Shown in pieces: positions 44,501 through 54,904 of a stretch of DNA of 64,000 nt. Position 1 is the stretch's first letter; every line of letters begins with the position of its first letter. Source of the DNA: Anisodus tanguticus. Taxonomy: Eukaryota > Streptophyta > Magnoliopsida > Solanales > Solanaceae. The DNA is taken from the NCBI GenBank assembly GCA_034509755.1, contig CM067555.1:47264255-47328254 (forward strand), written 5' to 3'. The translations under genes and the position numbers were made by a program. Below the pieces are notes generated by a model. It was not told where the DNA came from and did no database searches. It saw nothing but the letters and a program-made list of their open reading frames with translations.

Positions 44501-45993
44501 GGTGAATGCAGTTATTCTTAGAGAGGCATCGTTCATGTCTAAATTTTCTAAATAAGATCATGATTTTCCCATTCGCTTGGGTGAATGTGAGAGAACATAT
44601 GACAAAAAAGAAGAAACAATATGATAAAAGTCTGTTTCCATCTCTTCCTCCCCTCCTACCTTCCTGTTATTCTGTTTCTATCTTTTTACTTCTTTTTTGG
44701 GGCCTAATTTCAGCTTTTAATTGTTGATCTAGTGTTATGTTAGACAATTGGTTGATGTGTTTGCAAGTGTTTCTGAAGATACTATTGGATGAGAAAATAT
44801 GTCCATGCGTCTCTATCCACACATTAATTACTGTTTTTCCTTTTCTGTTTACTACTTAGTTGAAATTTGCTCAAGTTGTTGATGGTCTACGGCAAACAGA
44901 AGTTTTTGTTACTCTGGTTGTAAATAGAGTGGTAGATTGTCCCACAAGTGACTATTGAACTATATGGCTCACCACCAAAGTGTATAGTCTAATGGTATTT
45001 ATGGGAGTCTTCCACATAATAGGTGCTGGTTCAATTTCCAGTAGTCCTTTTCCTCTTCCCCTTCACTAACCCCCCTAGTAATTGAAAAAGAATGTGTTTT
45101 GAAAAAGAGACTATGCCTCAGTAGGACAAAGAAAGGTAAAAATGATGAAAGTATTGCCAGTTTTCTGTGAACCAAGTAAACTGAAAAGTTTGTAGCATTG
45201 CTTAAAAAAATAATCATCCAAATAAGTCGACTTCGCATCCATCCTTCATGATAAAAGCAAATCTATGCAGCATTCTGCCGTTTGCAACTAGGGAAGAGGC
45301 CTTCTATTGAAATATTAACCTGAGGGTATTCTTTACCGGCTTGTGGATTGATTTCTTATCAAGTAAATGTATTTTCATTCATAAACATGGCCAAAAAGCT
45401 GGTTGTATACTAGGGGTATACCAAAAGGTAAAGAATCTACAAAAATATACACCGGCTTGTGGATTGATTATATAGTAATCCGAGGAAAAGCTAGTATTTA
45501 TTTGTAAAACTACAGTAAATGCACTCAACCTTCAAGTTGTTAATCGTTCTAGTTTACATGTTGTGACTTTCTTTGGGAAGGAAATGAAGCAATGTCTCAT
45601 TCTTCCTTCAAATATTTCCTTGACGGCATTTAGTAATTTTTACGACTTGTGTTCATACGTTATTTGCTGGAAATTGCTACTACTTGTGCTTTATCGGATA
45701 CATTTGATCATTACATAAATGTGATATGTATTCTTGCTTTAGGTACATGCAAAGACGGCACCTTATTGATGTTACCGAGATTTTTAATATGCTTAATTGG
45801 GAAAAGAAACAGAGATTGTTCAAACTCGGCCACATCGTAATTCTGCTCCTAATTACATTATTTTGGTAAGTTACTGTGTGTAAACTCTTTGATTGTTGAA
45901 GCACTTCAAGCAAAAACTCTACTGACTAAGTCAATATTTTCTTTCTGTAGGGTGATTTATAATGCCTTGGAGGATCATGAGTTGGATTTGTAG
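32547..45993 (+). CDS. Cornichon-family protein (ER cargo-export receptor)
   Basis: Four exons: 32547-32618, 35919-36100, 45743-45865, 45951-45993, all with GT-AG junctions and matching phases, coding for 139 residues, the usual length for plant cornichon homologues. Exon 1 gives one hydrophobic helix (MGDMWLWLLFFFIVIAILV). Exon 2 carries the family signature LADLEFDYINPYD and two more hydrophobic stretches ending in YCVPYLYYNVR. Exon 3 has RRHLIDVTEIFN and a third membrane region; the protein ends HELDL. Cornichon/Erv14 proteins sit in ER and Golgi membranes and load membrane cargo into COPII vesicles. Intron 1 (3.3 kb) contains a TRIM, MITE pieces and SINEs; intron 2 (9.6 kb) contains three MITEs, a 6.6-kb copia and a SINE. 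The reading frame is intact. Which cargo it serves cannot be told from sequence. Confidence 0.93.
32703..33933 (+). mobile_element. TRIM-like non-autonomous LTR element (1.23 kb) in cornichon intron 1
   Basis: LTRs 32703-32959 and 33674-33933 start TGTTGGAAATAATAATTCAA and end ATATTCTCCTTCA. A tRNA-Met-type primer site TGGTATCAAAGC lies at 32963-32974. The 714-bp internal region has no coding frame and contains the stem-loop array. The perfect 5-bp target duplication ATAAT flanks it (32698-32702 and 33934-33938). Each LTR has a TATA-type TATAAATA (32843-32850 and 33817-33824). The element is short, non-coding and has both LTRs, as in TRIM/SMART elements, which depend on enzymes from other elements. 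Confidence 0.9.
33220..33544 (+). repeat. Array of about ten short stem-loops with covarying stems
   Basis: Ten units of 21-22 bp start at 33220, 33249, 33282, 33311, 33357, 33402, 33431, 33461, 33493 and 33523. Each has a 7-base 5' stem, a loop of the AGAAGTG or AGAAAGTG type, and a 7-base 3' stem. Stems are GTTGGAG/CTCCAAC (33311, 33402), GTTAGAG/CTCTAAC (33282), GTTGAAG/CTTCAAC (33431, 33523) and GTTGATG/CATTAAC (33461, one G-T pair). Units at 33220, 33249, 33357 and 33493 have one or two mismatches. Linkers of 7-25 bp are often CAATTGAAG-like. A degenerate tail continues to about 33620. Confidence 0.85.
33989..34440. mobile_element. Two partial Stowaway-like MITEs
   Basis: The terminal motif CTCCCTCCGTCCCAATTTAT occurs at about 33992 and 34196 in the same orientation, each preceded by TA. 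Neither has a matching inverted end nearby. The second continues with body sequence similar to the MITE at 27161 (AGATATCAGAAACTATACG, AAGTACTATAAGTTGCA) but breaks off before the right terminus. Confidence 0.7.
34491..34683 (+). mobile_element. Chimeric SINE with 19-bp target duplication, inside an older SINE
   Basis: The body begins AAAACCAATAGGTGATTTC and ends in an A-run. It lies between identical copies of AAAAGTTAAATTGAGGTGC (34472-34490 and 34684-34702). Bases about 34520-34565 are a TS-SINE tail (CAGACCCCACCGTGTGG, ACACTGGGTATGTTG, GGTTGTGGTTG) set inside the other SINE in place of CATCT. The rest (CCAAGCCTTGGTGGA, GGAGGTAGCAGGTACC, TCGAGGTGCATGCAAGCTGG) matches the SINE at 44352. The target is itself the tail of an older SINE (34691-34735). 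Confidence 0.75.
34740..35918. other. Remaining part of cornichon intron 1
   Basis: No further element with clear ends. The sequence is ordinary AT-rich intron up to the acceptor TTAATTGCAG at 35909-35918. Confidence 0.5.
36192..36435. mobile_element. Stowaway-like MITE in cornichon intron 2
   Basis: Left end TA-CTCTGTCCCAATTTATAC and right end (inverted) CTCCCTCCCTCCCAATCCAT with TA outside (36190-36191 and 36436-36437). Diverged terminal repeats, no coding capacity. Confidence 0.75.
36614..36816. mobile_element. Stowaway-like MITE in cornichon intron 2 (second)
   Basis: Begins CTCTCTCCGTTTCATTTTGT after TA (36612-36613) and ends ACGGTGGGAG before TA (36817-36818). Inner parts AAAAAGAATGACACCTTCTA and TAAACTCCATGTCAGTC fit the family. 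Imperfect terminal repeats. Confidence 0.75.
37330..37440. mobile_element. Truncated Stowaway-like MITE
   Basis: CTCCCTCCGTCCCAATCCAT and TAGTTAGTCCCAAAAAGAAT mark the left half of a MITE of the same type as 36614-36816. The right terminus is missing. Confidence 0.65.
37766..38972 (+). repeat. 5' LTR of the intronic copia
   Basis: Holds the TATA box at 38542, an inverted pair around GGACCCCAAGGGGTATCCC, a CG-rich tract CACACGCGCGCGCGCCGCCG at 38127-38146, and a tandem pair of GTACGGTTTGGTCCCCGAAG at about 38285-38335. It is 26 bp longer than the 3' copy, mainly from extra GTGGGTCGTGGGCG-type sequence at about 38180-38220. Confidence 0.9.
38973..43151 (+). pseudogene. Degenerate gag-pol region of the intronic copia
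   Basis: Recognisable but heavily broken copia pol: integrase (about 40510-40660, reading LGDLKFIQNRGGDKYVVIF and LLKSKDEVVEA), integrase-RT linker (VEPRRSKRGTKT, about 41225-41260), and RNase H (about 42105-42245, with GGSW, KSSKQTCIGRFMMESEF in a shifted frame). RT is not readable in one frame. Small deletions and frameshifts are very frequent. The words CAG and CTG are strikingly rare while CG is common (see findings), so part of the apparent decay may not be biological. Confidence 0.75.
39724..39920 (+). repeat. Three tandem copies of a 66-67-bp unit in the intronic copia
   Basis: GATGATATTGGACACTCGGT occurs at 39724, 39791 and 39857, each followed by AAAGCCTCC(C/G)GGCGGCGG and AATTC. 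The units are over 90% identical by eye. They lie between gag and integrase and do not form an intact frame. Confidence 0.85.
43152..44332 (+). repeat. 3' LTR of the intronic copia
   Basis: Starts right after the purine tract. Keeps CAG in places where the 5' LTR has CGG or CGA (for example CCAGAAGTACAGTTTGG against CCGGAAGTACGGTTTGG). TATA box at 43899-43906. Confidence 0.9.
44352..44488 (+). mobile_element. SINE next to the copia insertion
   Basis: GGTGATTTCTTCCCATC, CCAAGCTTTGGATGACAGAG, CTGGTGGGAGGTAGCAGGTA, TCGAGGTGCGTGCAAGCTGG and a final ATAAATAAAAA. This is the simple version of the SINE found in chimeric form at 34491. It starts 15 bp after the copia target duplication. Confidence 0.7.
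44489..45742. other. Remaining part of cornichon intron 2
   Basis: Ordinary AT-rich intron sequence up to the acceptor TTGCTTTAG at 45734-45742. No further element with clear ends. Confidence 0.5.
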
Positions 45994-47328
45994 CTCTATC
46001 CCCTCTTGGCCTATCCTCCTAATTCATTTTTCTTACAAGTTTAGATTAAGCAGCAGATTCCTCTTCTTCTTATATCAGCTGGAGATTACCTTAACCCTGT
46101 CACCTATACAGCTTTTGAGTAACGATAGATTTTAGGATCCATTTATGCAGCGGGGTGCGAGTTAAGCACAAATAGCCTTTTTGTAGACGTCTATTTAAAT
46201 TCTGTCTCCGTTAGCCAATTGGACTAATTTCTATGAAATTTATCCAAGTATTTTTAAAGATAGTTTAGCCTACTGGGCTACCGGGGACAGAATTTAAAGA
46301 GTGGCTTCAGAAGAGGACATAGCGGTGCAAATGATCCGTAGTTTTCAGCCTTTTATATCCTTGTGTTTGATCTCCTGTCTCCGGTAAGATGAGGATTGGT
46401 GAGATTGAGAATGTAATTCGTAAGATGATAGATCTTAGATTCTTAAGTTCCTATTCTCTGTTCTTTTGACATTGAATTGGAACAAGTATACTGGTTGCTT
46501 CTGTTGATAACCTTTGTTTTGTTCCATCTTTTTTTTACCAACTCTTGTCTATTCTTTAATGGTCTTCGAATGTGATAGAGATAAGTGTTAAAAACACACT
46601 TTAAGTATCACTTTTTTTTTAAGTTTCCTACCTGAACTATCAGGTGTGAGAGTTTCCTATCTAAAACTATCATCAACTAGTTAGCAAAACACACCTAAAC
46701 TATCATTTGTTCATTTTTCTCACCTTATAGTTGAGGTAGGAAAAGTGAACAAATGATAGTTTAAGTGTGTTTTGCTAATTAGGTGGTGATAGTTTAAGTA
46801 GGTAACTAAAAAAAAGTGATACTTGAGGTGTGTTTTTGACCATTAACTCAATGTGATAATCTTTTGAGACTTTGTTGATTGATTTATGTCCTTTATACGA
46901 TAACTTGATTTCCTTTTTAACTCAGTGAAGGATAAGTTTTTTCATTGATTGTGTAATCTTTTTCATCATTTGTCCACTTTACCTGAGCCTTAGAATTTAA
47001 AGCATCATGCTGTTTATTGCTGCCAAATGTAGGTGGATTTGTTGTTACACGATAAGAACCTATACGCAGGATCATTTAGTTCACACACTAGTATAGACGA
47101 GATCATTTTTAAATAAAACAGTATATAAGCTCCAAAGTACTAATTAACAACACAATAAACTCCAAAGTACACTCTGAAGAATCCTAAAAATCGAACTCTT
47201 ACAAATGATCACATGAACACTACAAAATTGATATAACAAAAGCTTGGCTTCACTTCTACAAAGCATTTCAAGAAGTCTATTTGCAGTTGGCATCAAAATA
47301 TTAGCGAGGTTGAACAACTATATATAGA
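45994..47328. other. 3' flanks between convergent cornichon and RRP42 genes
   Basis: Contains the probable 3' UTR of cornichon (plus) on the left, the probable 3' UTR of RRP42 (minus) on the right, and a hairpin MITE at 46587-46840. No gene between them. Confidence 0.7.
46587..46840. mobile_element. Hairpin (foldback) MITE, 254 bp
   Basis: The left arm GTTAAAAACACACTTTAAG, TATCACTTTTTTTT...AGTTTCCTACC, AACTATCA... is answered by the right arm TGATAGTTTAAGTAGG, AAAAAAAAGTGATACTTGAG, GTGTGTTTTTGAC. The arms are roughly 120 bp with a small loop at about 46710-46730. No coding frame; target duplication not clear. Confidence 0.85.
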
Positions 47329-49187
47329 TCATGGTTCCTCTTCATTTGCTCTTTCAGCGGCTTCTATTTCGGAATCAAGCTTGTTTATCAGCTGCTCACT
47401 TACATGTTTCGCAACAGATATCATGTCAAGTATGACACTAGGGTCTAACCCCGTACCTCCTCGTTTGGTCAACCCGCATATTATTCCTTGTCTATTAACA
47501 GAAATAGAAACAGCTGAGCTCATTAAGGACTCTTCTTCTGAAGTAGCGTCAACAATGTAGTGCCTTCCAGCCTACAAATAGAAGGGAAAACGTCCACGTT
47601 GTGTGTAAGTAACAGCCGGATAAAATGGATTCATATTAAACGGATTGAGTTACCTTTGTCAAAGTAACTATGACAGGTACTCCATTGGTGTCAAATTGCA
47701 GATATTCTTCATCACTAACATCCACATCTGCCTGCTCATCGGATGAGGCAGCTTCACGAACCTGAACTCTTGGAATACCTGTATTGCTCAGTGCTGCCTG
47801 GAAGAACATCAAGTCATAGCGATAATAAGACATTAATATGAGATGCACATACTGCGAAGCTGCATCACTGCTTAAAATGTCTCATTTAATATATTCTCTT
47901 TCTACTGTCCATCTTTCCTTGCAAAAAGCTTCTTGATTAGTCAGAATATTGGAAATAGTGCTCTTTCATGTTGCGTTCTATGTATCACAGCATCTCTAAA
48001 ACAGTCAAAGCAAGTAATGTTCACCCTCCTTTTCCTTGCTAGTGCATGATGAGAAAGCGTTTGTTAGTATATACCTTGATTGCAGCACCTAGAGCGTCCA
48101 GTAGATTTCCATCAGAGCTAATGACAAGGCAATCGACATACAGATCCCAACATACCTTTCCTTCTTTGATAGAGAGAGACGAGGGATCGATTCCAGCCCC
48201 TGTAAAAAATGAAACACACCGCAAATTATCAACTCGAGAGATGCATAAGTGCAACATTTACCAATTGCTGGAAACATCCCATAGCAGAAAGGTCAGCAGT
48301 TCCTAACAGCATTATAATTAGACAGAAGCGTGGGTTTTCCATTCTTTCTTTCTCATAGGTGAATACCTGCTCCACTTTTACCGCCCAAGAGACACAGCTC
48401 CAGTGCTGTTGAGAGTTCTGCAGACAATTCCTCACCTCCTCTGCCCTGCATGGATCAACACAATCGAAACTGATAACTGATAAAGTACTAACAAAGTTAT
48501 GTCATAAGAAGAGATTTATAGTACGGCATTATGTTCGGAAATAATAAAGGTTATTGCCAAATATAGAAAATGAAGAGGGAACTTAGCTTGGTGCTTGAAC
48601 CAAATTTTCTAACAAAACTATGAAACAGATAAAATAAAAACTTGGAAGTAAATTGAATCCACGTAGACAACCTCAAATGATGGCTCTGCTGTGGGACTGC
48701 ACTCTACGTAAATAGAAACCTTTCCTTGGTCCGGATGAGATGCAGTTGGTCTTCCAAGTTCTGCCTGTAATAAAAATTTAATAGGCCAAATGAAACAACT
48801 TCCATGACAAAATTGCTCAACGAGTATTAAGGAAAAATCAAGATAGCATCATTAAATCTAATATCAGAAATACAACACACGTTTCAATGCCCAGACCGTA
48901 ATAGTACCTTGACACTGGCAATAACATCAGTTGCACCTAACTTGACTCTTGCAGATCCATTTGCCTTGTAAGAAGCAATAAGTTCAATATTGAGCTTGAG
49001 TTGTAGCAAAAGAAACACTTAACGACAAACGTTTTATCTATATAAAAGAACATGACTCTACCTGAGGAATAACACCTGTTTCCACATATATAGGTCGATA
49101 AGTTAGCCGTTTTCTACCATCATTGCGCAGATCCTGGGCAATACCACCCTCAATAAAGTTCTTTTCTCCAACAGATAGCCCTACCAT
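47329..49187 (-). CDS. RRP42: Exosome complex component RRP42
   Basis: Seven coding exons on the minus strand: 49187-49062, 48964-48908, 48764-48672, 48445-48367, 48199-48075, 47797-47654, 47571-47329. All junctions are GT-AG and the 867-nt frame gives 288 residues, the normal length for plant RRP42. Landmarks: N-terminal MVGLSVGEKNFIEGGIAQDL, DGRKRLTYRP, SARVKLGATDVIASVK, VECSPTAEPSFEGRGGEEL, KEGKVCWDLYVDCLVISSDG, VSDEEYLQFD, and LDPSVILDMISVAKHV near the acidic C-terminus. RRP42 is an RNase PH-like ring subunit of the RNA exosome (nucleus and cytosol), which processes and degrades RNA 3' to 5'; the subunit itself is thought to be structural. A likely non-coding first exon ends at 50907 with donor GTAAGT, leaving a 1.7-kb intron with two TS SINEs. 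Confidence 0.96.
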
Positions 49188-49617
49188 CTCTGTAAGTGAA
49201 TGAAATTATACAAAATCATTCCTTATAACAGTTCATAAGATTGGCAGAAGGATTAGAGTAAATGATATGATGTTTATGACTTTCATCACAAGTGCTGAAA
49301 ACTCAAATATAATGGTAAAATTTTCTATTTTATGTTCATACTCCCCTTTTCCTATTCATTTAATATAATGAAGTTTCAAAACATAAATTACTTCCTCCAT
49401 TTCAAACAGAGTGTTGGAGTTTCAAAAAAAAAATTACTTCCTCCATTTCAAACAGTGTGTTGGAGGTTAGAGTCCTACGACAAGATACCTAATTTATTTT
49501 TGTGAACTCAAACATTGATTTGTTAAAAGTTATTCCTCTCTCCCAATTTGGTTGACAACACTTGAAGTAACACCAACTTAAGAAAGAAAGGAAGACTTTT
49601 GACATATAAACTACACA

Positions 49618-49745
49618 AGCACAACAACAACAACAACAACACACCCAGTAAAATCCCACAAAGTGGGGTCTGGGGAGGATAGAGTGTACGCAGACCTTAC
49701 CTCTACCTTGGGAGCTAGAGAGGTTGTTTCCGGTAAACGCTCGGC
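49618..49745 (-). mobile_element. TS-type SINE copy in the RRP42 first intron
   Basis: Minus strand: GAGCGTTTACCGGAAACAACC, TCTAGCTCCCAAGGTAGAGG, GTCTGCGTACACTCTATCC, ACCCCACTTTGTGGGATTTT, then TGGGTGTGTTGTTGTTGTTG. Same orientation as the gene. Confidence 0.8.
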
Positions 49746-50451
49746 ATAAGAACAAGCAAATCAAAGCAGTACTCAAAGGAAATAACGAGATCGAATAAGT
49801 CATGTCAAAATACTATAAAAAGCATGCTAGAGCAGTAACAAACACAAAAAAGGGATAGTGATAACCACAAATGAATATGTATCATCAAAGTACAAGAAAC
49901 AACAAATAGTAACAGGAATAGAAGGAAAAGAAACTACAAAAGTAATACTATGACTAATAATATGAAATGATAAGCGGGACAACGCTCAACTACTTGCTAA
50001 TCTTCTACTCCAATCCGGGTCCTCCATAACTTCCTATCTAATGCCATGTTCTCGGTAAGTTGGAATTGCATCATATCCTGTCTAATCAACTCGCCCCAGT
50101 CATTCTTTAGCTTCTATTTTCATTTTCTCTTCCAACTCGTAAACACACCTTACATATTATTTTTATTTGACCATTTTGAACTAAAGCTAAATTTGAATTT
50201 CATCAAACTCCACAGCTTATTTTGCATCAATAATGATTAATTTCCCTTGGACAGATTAAATTATTTAATAAGGTAAATAGATGTGTGTTTCAACTTCATC
50301 GGAGGTTAGTGAAGGTGCGTTCTAAGCACGACAAATTTAACTTTGCATTAAAAAAAATTGCATCAGTAAAATTGAAAAAATAGCCTTTTCAATTGATATA
50401 AACAACTCCGAAAAGCCATAAAAATATTAAGAGAAACTAAAGCATACAACA

Positions 50452-50575
50452 AACAACAACAACATACCCAGTGTATTCCCACACGGTGGGGTCTGGGGAG
50501 GGTAGGGTTAGAATGTATGTGAACCTAACCCCTAACTCCAAGGTTGTTTCCGAAAGACTCTCGACTCAAGATAAG
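50452..50575 (-). mobile_element. Second TS-type SINE copy in the RRP42 first intron
   Basis: Minus strand: GAGTCGAGAGTCTTTCGG, AACAACCTTGGAGTTAGG, CCCTCCCCAGACCCCACCG, then CACTGGGTATGTTGTTGTTG. More diverged than the copy at 49.6 kb. Same orientation as the gene. Confidence 0.8.
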
Positions 50576-50999
50576 ACATAATAAAGAAGGTCACATAAGA
50601 TAAGGTTTGAAGAAAAGTAAAGTGCAGTAAAGAGATCATGTCACAACAGATAACATATAATATCAGGAATCAAACGACATCATGTCACAACCGATAACAT
50701 ATAATACCAGGAATCAAACGACAAGAGAAACTAAAGCATATCGAGGAAATATAGTTAAACAAGGCAGTTCGAAGAAGAAGAGAAAGTAAATCACTCTGAA
50801 AACAAGGAAAAATAGCTAAAACTGAGCGTTTTGTTAAATTCAGCAATATAAAAAACATAGAAGAAATTGTAGAGAATAAATAGCGAGATACTGAGAGAGT
50901 ACTTACAAGTTGTACTTTAGCTTCCGGAAAAGATGGAGAAGAGCAAATTTTGAAGTATAATCTGAATTGGGTCCTAAATTTAGTTTAGGGCTTTTAATA

Positions 51000-51567
51000 T
51001 GGGGAAAAGGACATAGAGGCCACCAGCAAAAAAAATGTATAATATATGTATATTAACAAAAAATATTATTATTAAGCCTTCAAAAATTGTATTATTTTTG
51101 TTTAGAATATGTATTATTAACGTATATGTATATAAAAAATATATAATATATGTATAATTAATAAGTATATATTAATATACATTTATCAAAACTAAAACTA
51201 TACGTTAATTATACATTTATTATACACAAATTATACAATAATGATATATTTTCTATACATATACTTTAGGAATACATATTATTTTATACGATAAAGATAC
51301 ATTTTCTATATGTGTGATACATTTTTTATATACATATATAGTAATGATATATTTTCTATACAATAATAATATAATTTTTATACGTATGATACATTTTTTA
51401 TAAAAAAAATGATACAGTTTATATACATATGCTGGAATTAGTTAAAAAATGGCTAGAAAATGGAATTATTTTGAAAAGGCTAAAAATGGATTTTGAAATT
51501 CTTGAGTCATCGGGTGTTAATAGTTTCACTCGGTTGGCCACTTGTGTCTTTTCCCCATTTAGAGTAT
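51000..51567. repeat. AT-rich simple-sequence stretch
   Basis: Bases 51040-51430 are low-complexity, with recurring GATACATTTTCTATA / TATACATATA words. No gene; upstream flank of RRP42. Confidence 0.7.
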
Positions 51568-51790
51568 GTTTGGCCAAGAAACTAAAATCTACTTATTTTG
51601 AGAAGCGCTTTTCAAAAAAGTAAAAGCATTTTGTATTTGACTAATTCATTTGAAAAATGTTTTTGATAAGCAGATTGTGTTTGACTAATCTTCTTAAAAA
51701 GTGTTTTTCAGTGTGAAATTACCAAAAAAGGACAAGTATCAACGAACGTTGTTATTAAGATTATTTATAGAGAGAAATTATTTTAAATAT
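51568..51790 (+). mobile_element. Left half of a MITE split by the RTE LINE
   Basis: Begins GTTTGGCCAAGAAACTAAAA and contains AGAAGCGCTTTTCAAAAAAG and GTGTTTTTCAGTG, typical of a Solanaceae MITE with many AAGTGCTTTT words. The inverted other half is at about 57535-57708 (AAAATGCTTTTGACC, CGGTCAAAC). Confidence 0.6.
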
Positions 51791-52131
51791 CTATATGAAT
51801 GACTTTAATTAAATTCTTATCTTTGTTTAATTAAATTTTAAAATACATATTAAAATTTTCAATTAATACAATACATAGATAAACAAAAAATATTAAATAT
51901 TGATATAATATCAGATAGACTTTTTGCTCCTTAGGAAGGTTGATAACGATCTTTGTAAAGACTGCAAGGTTATTCCAAGAGAGTATCTTACAACCCGACA
52001 TAAGCTTTTTGGATTTAGAGATCAAGATGGAGAAGAAGATGAGGGTTGTGGATAACAGGTTAAGAATCAAATGGGGAGTTTGACCATGGTTAGTGCAAAG
52101 AAGATGGGGGAGAGGTTGATGGCCAAGAGAG

Positions 52132-54899
52132 TGTTACACCTCGTAATTTTAAGACAATAATTAGAGGATGTAATTAAGGAGGTAAGATTCGAATCTTGGA
52201 TATAGAGTATATTTATATATGCTAATCCGGAAATTAGTATACAAGATGATGTGATTCCTGAAAGATGTTGGTCACAATAAGGGTGACGTTGGATACTTAT
52301 AGCAATAATTGTATATTCCCGTTATGGAATAGTATTGTATTATAAAATTATGGCATTGAGGATACGATGCTTATGAAATTCTCGGGAATTAAAAGAAGTG
52401 GGTTTGAGATTTATTAATTGAAGAACTTGGGGACCAAAGTGTAAAAAGGAAAAATCAGATTTTTTTTATAAACCTACACTTACCTCTTCATCTTCTTTCT
52501 AAACTTAAACAAAAAAAAAACTCTCCTCTCATTCTCTCCTCTAAACTCAGCCGAAAATCACCCTCCACCCATAACCAAATTTAAGGTTTTTATCTCCTCT
52601 TCTTAGACTACATTTTCACCAAAAATTGGAAGCCAAAACAACACCAAAAACAGTGGCAAAACAGCCACTGCTGGCCGAAAATCTGCCCAGAAAATGTGAG
52701 ATTTTTGGGATGAAATTTTGGAAGAAAAACGTGTAGGGATGATGGCTTAACATTGTAGAACACTTGCATGTCAATTGGAGTTGAAGAAGTGAACAAGAAA
52801 GTGATAGAAATACGAAAACAGTGGGGATTTTCAGACAAGCAGTGGGCAGAAAATTGTGGACTGTTTTGGACGAATTTGAGGTATAAAATTCTTCTTTCTA
52901 TGATATAATTGGAATGCATGTTGTTAGAATTAAGGTAATGAATTTTTGTTAAGGAAAAATTGGAATTTAAGCGTTGCATGTGACCATTTTGGGCTAGTTG
53001 CCAATTTGGGACAGATTTTGGTGTTATTGGATTCATTGGTTATTGTTGTTATTATTGTCACTAATTGCATGATGAAATTGAAAGGAAACATTGATATTTA
53101 GTTGGAATTAGTTATATGAAAGTATTGAAATACGAAATTGGATTTTAGGAATTAAGATAAGAGTTATGGAATTATGACATGTTGTGGCCAAGAACTTGCA
53201 TGAAATTGTTGAACATGTTGTGATGTATATGGACTGTTTTAGGGACTGTTTTGTGGTGTTATAATGCTGAAAATTTAGTTACCATTATGCATGTTTAAGT
53301 GTGGTAATTGCTAAGGTAAGTCCTAAAGGAATAAGGGTATAGAAAGGCGTAGAAAGGCTTCACATTCTACCCTCGTTGTTGTTGGAACATGGACTGTTTT
53401 GTGGGCTGTTTTTAATGTGGATTAAGAGGCTAAATTTACATGAGAAGTGGGTGTGTAAATTTCCTTTATTGTTGTTTTGGTTGTGCCCTTAATTGGTGCT
53501 TGGTTATTGATGTTATTAGCCTCGTTTGGAAGTTGTGGAAACATGTATAAACAAGGGAAGTGCTGCCCGAATTTTTATAGAATAAGAAGTCGTTATTCGA
53601 TATAAAGTATGCTAGTAATCATAGAATTGACGAACGTATTACCATTATTATAGGTTGAAGTTCTCTAACGAGGCATATTCTAATATTGGGTGGATTAGTT
53701 CGTCTAAAAGGTATGTGAAACCCTTACTTCTTTCTTTTGGCATGATTTAATGAAAGTACGGCGGACGTACTTGATTCTTATACAGTTTAATTTCTAAAGA
53801 GGATTGTTATGAGAAGTGCCTATGATTTTTCAGTAAAGAGTTTATTATGACATTATTATAATTATTTTATTGAGAGTCAAATGACAATTTTTACTTGCAT
53901 ATGGTTACTCATGATATCTACTCGTGCTAAGTGTTACTACTTCACCTCACCGAGTCCCGGGCCGGGTTACGTTCGTGCACAGCCTTGCATTTTTCACCGA
54001 GACCCTCACTAGAGGGCCGGGTTACGTAGGATAGATCCATAGATGAGATATGACTTTACCGAGTCCCAGTATGGACCGGGTTATAATATGATTCCACCGA
54101 GTCCCACACTAGTTGGCCGGGTTACGTTACAGATATATATATATATATGTATATGGACATGCACTCATGTTTTCTTGACTTGACTCTCATTTTTATAAGG
54201 CAACTGACTTCTATTGTTATGGCACAGTTGGATTTGAATCCTGATTTTTTATACTGATCTCTTGTTATCCATTGGCTACTTATGATCTCATTTGCAGTAT
54301 TTCATGTTTACATACTCAGTACATTATTTTGTAATGACCCCCCTTTCCTCGGGGGGCTGCGTTCATGCCCGCAGGTACAGGTGCTCAGTTTGGTGATCCT
54401 CCGGTTTAGGTTCATGCGCAGCTGTTTGGGAAGCTCCTTTGATCTAGAGCTTTACCATTTTTGTACGGAACCCTATCTTTTTTATTTATGTATATTTAGA
54501 GGCACGACAGGGCCCTGTCCCGTCATATGTCGTTGTCCTTCTTGTAGAGGTCTGTAAACAGTTGTGGGTTGTACTTATGTAAGGGTTATAACTCTGTTTT
54601 GGTCAGCCATATTATTGTACTCTGTGTTGGGGTGTCCCGTGTATATATGATATTATCTAGTGGCAGCCTTGTCGGCTTGCCTGTTGTATTGTGTTGGCTA
54701 GTTGTGACTCCTTAGGAGGCAGGTACATTCGGGGGTAGAGGTAGCCTTGTCGGCTTGCCTACCCTGGCATATGTTGTTATTGCACCGTTATGCTGCCGGA
54801 TTTCAGACTCATTAGGTGTTAGTTGGATTAAGTGTGACAGGTCAGGATAATGACGTCATTAGGGCGGTTAGTCGTGGCCCGTCGGGTTGGGTCATGACA
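52132..54899 (+). mobile_element. Solo LTR (2.77 kb) of a large-LTR Ty3/gypsy element
   Basis: Starts TGTTACACCTCGTAATTTTA and ends GGGTTGGGTCATGACA, with the perfect target duplication GAGAG (52127-52131 and 54900-54904). No internal coding sequence. The interior contains repeated GGCCGGGTTACGT / ACCGAGTCCCA motifs (about 53950-54130). Left by recombination between the two LTRs of a full element. It sits inside the LINE frame. Confidence 0.9.
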
Positions 54900-54904
54900 G
54901 AGAG

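Larger units (their letters stand above)
49190..50960 (-). other. RRP42 5' UTR exon and first intron
   Basis: On the minus strand, sequence around 50960-50907 ends in a consensus donor (GTAAGT, 50906-50901), and the acceptor CTTACAG stands at 49196-49190, two bases before the ATG. The intron between them holds a 45-bp-period duplication (TTACTTCCTCCATTTCAAAC at about 49388 and 49433) and two TS-SINE tails. Transcription start is not defined. Confidence 0.65.

Noticed and set aside
49489..49803. 104-codon minus-strand frame in the RRP42 intron
   Set aside because: It is produced by the TS-SINE copy (the Cys run comes from the TTG repeats).
52608..53036. 142-codon minus-strand frame
   Set aside because: It lies inside the solo gypsy LTR, is antisense, and shows no family motif.
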